A DNA stretch of 21,231 nt from Apostichopus californicus (lineage: Eukaryota > Echinodermata > Holothuroidea > Aspidochirotida > Stichopodidae): positions 2,644-23,874 of the forward strand of contig JAIPMN010031326.1 of NCBI GenBank assembly GCA_020650975.1, read 5' to 3'. The number at the start of each line of letters is the position of its first letter. Position 1 is the first letter of the stretch. The notes under the pieces are model-generated. The model was not told the DNA's origin. It saw only the letters and a program-made list of their open reading frames with translations, and did no database searches. Shown here one piece after another: positions 19,047-21,231 of the stretch. The position numbers and the translations under genes are program-made.

Positions 19047-19738
19047 CGATCGTATGGCAAAGCCGTTTTAGTTTTTATTCTGTATTTGATGATATCACCA
19101 ATTATTTGATGATATCAGAAAATCAGTTGATGATATCACCATTTGAATTAGTGATATGTACATATCAACAAATGATTGTTGATATCAGCAAATCAATTGC
19201 TGATATAGCCATTGTTTTGATGATATCAGCAAATCATTTGCAGATATCAGCAAATCATTTGCTGATACCACCAATTTAATTGCTGATATCAACAATTATT
19301 TGGTGGTATCAGCAAATCATTGCTGATACCATCAAATATTTGATGATATCACCAATTATTTGATGATATCAGCAAATCAATTGATGATATCAGCAATTGA
19401 ATTGATGATATCATCAAATCACTTGCTGATATCACCAAATCAATTGCTGATATCACCAATTAATTAACGATATGTAGAATTGCTGATATCATCAAATATT
19501 TGTTGATAACACCAATTATTTGATGATATCATCAAATAATTGCTGATATCAGCAATTGAGTTGCTGATATCATCAATTAATTAGTGATATCATCAAATAT
19601 TAGTTGATATCACCAATAATTTGCTGATATCATCAAATAATTGATTATATCAGTAATTGAATTGGTGATATCATCAAATATTTGATGCCGATATCACCAA
19701 ATACAGAATAAAAACTAAAACGGCTTGCCATACGATCG
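19047..19738. mobile_element. Palindrome-array element 2 (TGATATCA units) with terminal inverted repeats
   Basis: Inverted ends of about 41 bases, CGATCGTATGGCAAAGCCG then TTTTAGTTTTTATTCTGTATTT (19047-19087), repeat in reverse at 19699-19738 with a single-base difference. Between them are about 30 units of a 20-21 base motif, GATGATATCA.CAA.T.ATTT, each centred on GATATC. The whole 692 bp is made almost only of palindromes and ends. The 78-residue frame inside it is a repeat artefact. Target duplication is not clear because the ends begin with the self-complementary CGATCG. Confidence 0.88.
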
Positions 19739-20446
19739 GATGACAGCATTGGCTTCAGACAACCACAGCCTGAACGGCTCCTGACGTCATGGAGTAAAGT
19801 TCACATAATGCTAACACATGCGTATGTTCGTGAGCTGGTTGGCAAACATGCTAAACTACCAGCGTTAACTTCTTTACAGTACTGATAGTAACACAACGCT
19901 ACATATACACACCTCAAGAGGAATACTGACGCTTTTTCGGCATTGCAGGTTCATCTGATATCTGACAGTAGTTTATAGAGGTAAACAATTTTTTTGTTGA
20001 GAATTGCACTGTGCCAATACTAGACTGACCCACTTGCAATACCTACTGTATTATAAGTTTCACACACTACCACATGTTCGAAGTTTGTGCCGTTCAAGTG
20101 ATATACAACAAGGAAGTTATTCGAGTACGTGCAGCTACAGTGGTGTACTTCACGTATATGGCTCCTCACAGTGACTAAGGTTGCAAACATTGGTCTCTAC
20201 AGTTTAGTGGTTGCAACAGCAAATTGTATCCTACACTGTACGTGCATACGTGTCAAGGTATAATGAGATTATTGACAAACGTGTCATGCGGATTTGCTAG
20301 GACACTTACGAGCCCAGACTGTGAGTAGTAGGCCTACGGCTATATTTGTAGGATGTTCTATAACCCGCACTCGAGCACTGTACTGGCTGCGAGAAAGGTA
20401 CACTGCTTGCGAGAATGTCTACGTTGCGATTTTCTGATTTGTCGTC

Positions 20447-20447
<1 letters not shown>
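19739..20447. other. No recognised feature
   Basis: About 700 bases of mixed-composition sequence. I see no splice-bounded domain, RNA gene or repeat end in it on either strand. Confidence 0.5.

Positions 20448-20501
<54 letters not shown>
20448..20501. repeat. (AAT)n microsatellite
   Basis: About 17 uninterrupted AAT triplets followed by a short A run and CTTCCGATAAC. No transposon body could be linked to it, though such tails often mark SINE or LINE ends in this window. Confidence 0.97.
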
Positions 20502-20503
<2 letters not shown>

Positions 20504-20760
20504 CTTCCGATAACATCAAAGCCTTGACGGTGGACATAAGTCATATAAGCATATTCTAGATTTTCTTTTTATGCGCTAAGTAATTTCAGAGTCCGAAACG
20601 AGATATCAGTTTGCGATTTCTCAGACTTACGTGCCATCTGACCAAATACAGGTTCTAGACGCTTGCACTATCGACGTCAATTTATCCTGCAAGAAGACTG
20701 GAAGGTGATATCCGCTTCAATATTACTCTGGCCTCACACCAGCTAAAGTCACAATGGGGA

Positions 20761-20906
20761 GGGGGGGGGGGGGGGGGGGGGGGAGACTGCTATTCAATTT
20801 AACATGGTGCCATCCCATACCCCCATGGGCGGCGATCATGGGGGACGGGGGACATGTCCCCCCAATATTTTAGGTGGGGGGTATAGTATCTAATATCCCC
20901 CAATAT
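20761..20906. repeat. G23 homopolymer and G-rich palindromic element fragment
   Basis: A run of 23 G at 20761-20783, then CCCCCATGGGCGGCGATCATG and the perfect palindrome GGGGGACATGTCCCCC at 20847-20862, then CCAATATTTTAGG and TATCCCCCAATATTTGG. The composition and palindrome suggest the end of a DNA transposon; the family is not determined. Confidence 0.5.
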
Positions 20907-21168
20907 TTGGTGGCACAGTTTTATTGTGTGGTTATAAATAGAAATTAATGCGTGAGATTATTTATCCAATTCATTTTTGGCGGTGGCTAAAACTTCATCC
21001 AACACATGCTGCATGAGGCAAATGACTCTTCGTGGTCGTTTCTGTGACCTGTGACCGTATAGCATGTTGTCACTCATGGTTATTACCATGTCTGTACATC
21101 TCTTGTGTATGAGTGTAAGTACGTACAATCACATACAATATATAATCCACATCGATATGGGTTCACCG

Positions 21169-21231
21169 CAGGCGCGTAGCCAAGGGGGGGGGGCGAAAGG
21201 GGGGGCGAAGGTGGAAACCGCCCCCCCCCCC
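21169..21231 (+). mobile_element. hAT-like element left end, cut by the window edge
   Basis: CAGGCGCGTAGCCAAGG followed by a G run is the CAGG.GCGTAGCCA end common to hAT MITEs. It continues with GGCGAAAGGGGGGGCGAAGG and a C run to the edge. If intact, GTTCACCG (21161-21168) would be the left copy of its 8-bp duplication. Confidence 0.6.

Noticed and set aside
19043-19279. 78-residue open frame rich in Ile, Ser and Asn
   Set aside because: Entirely a reading of the TGATATCA array and its left terminal repeat.

Overview
The window reads as animal, non-bacterial DNA: AT-rich, intron-dominated, full of microsatellites and transposon relics, with small phase-1 exons that encode extracellular modules. 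HYR (hyalin repeat) domains combined with sushi/CCP domains, and hAT-type MITEs with CAGTGGCG ends, suggest a marine invertebrate deuterostome, most likely an echinoderm (a sea cucumber or sea urchin is plausible). That placement is inference; nothing here fixes the species.

All recognisable coding sequence is on the minus strand and belongs to two tandem, head-to-tail paralogues that I reassembled exon by exon. Gene A runs from its start codon at 16730 leftwards to at least 10774 in eight exons: signal peptide, HYR1 split over two exons, sushi 1, sushi 2, HYR2, HYR3, sushi 3. This gives about 445 residues with no stop codon yet. Gene B starts at 4542 and shows three exons down to 686 (signal peptide plus the two halves of HYR1), then leaves the window. 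The first three coding exons of A and B total 292 coding bases each, with the same intron phases (1, 2, 1) and clearly homologous sequence. Every module boundary is phase 1; only the intron inside HYR1 is phase 2. The products should be secreted or cell-surface proteins of adhesion, matrix or immune-recognition type.

Layout from left to right: hAT-like relic (1-588); gene B HYR1 exons (686-801, 1952-2072) separated by an intron holding a 10-bp minisatellite (1563-1928); gene B intron 1 with a palindrome array (about 2641-3172), a non-LTR retrotransposon 3' relic (3330-3608) and a GTACTC-rich repeat (4035-4176); gene B exon 1 and its putative promoter (4488-4611); a 366-bp hAT MITE with a perfect 8-bp target duplication (4909-5274); a long stretch without recognisable genes (5283-8059) that must hold the unseen 3' end of gene A, unless A splices on into B; a decayed tandem repeat of about 140 bp (8060-9480); a SINE-like element and a second non-LTR relic (9766-10500); gene A exons (10774-16730); upstream DNA with a triple AGGTCA-type site, a 692-bp inverted-repeat element filled with about 30 TGATATCA palindromes (19047-19738), and G-rich transposon ends to the right edge.

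The strongest candidates for something undescribed are the two palindrome-array elements. They share a GATATC core, a spacing of about 21 bp and part of a terminal motif. Two 29-36 bp hairpins bordered by 7-bp direct repeats inside a gene A intron are also unusual. No bacterial operon, CRISPR array, rRNA or intact tRNA is present.
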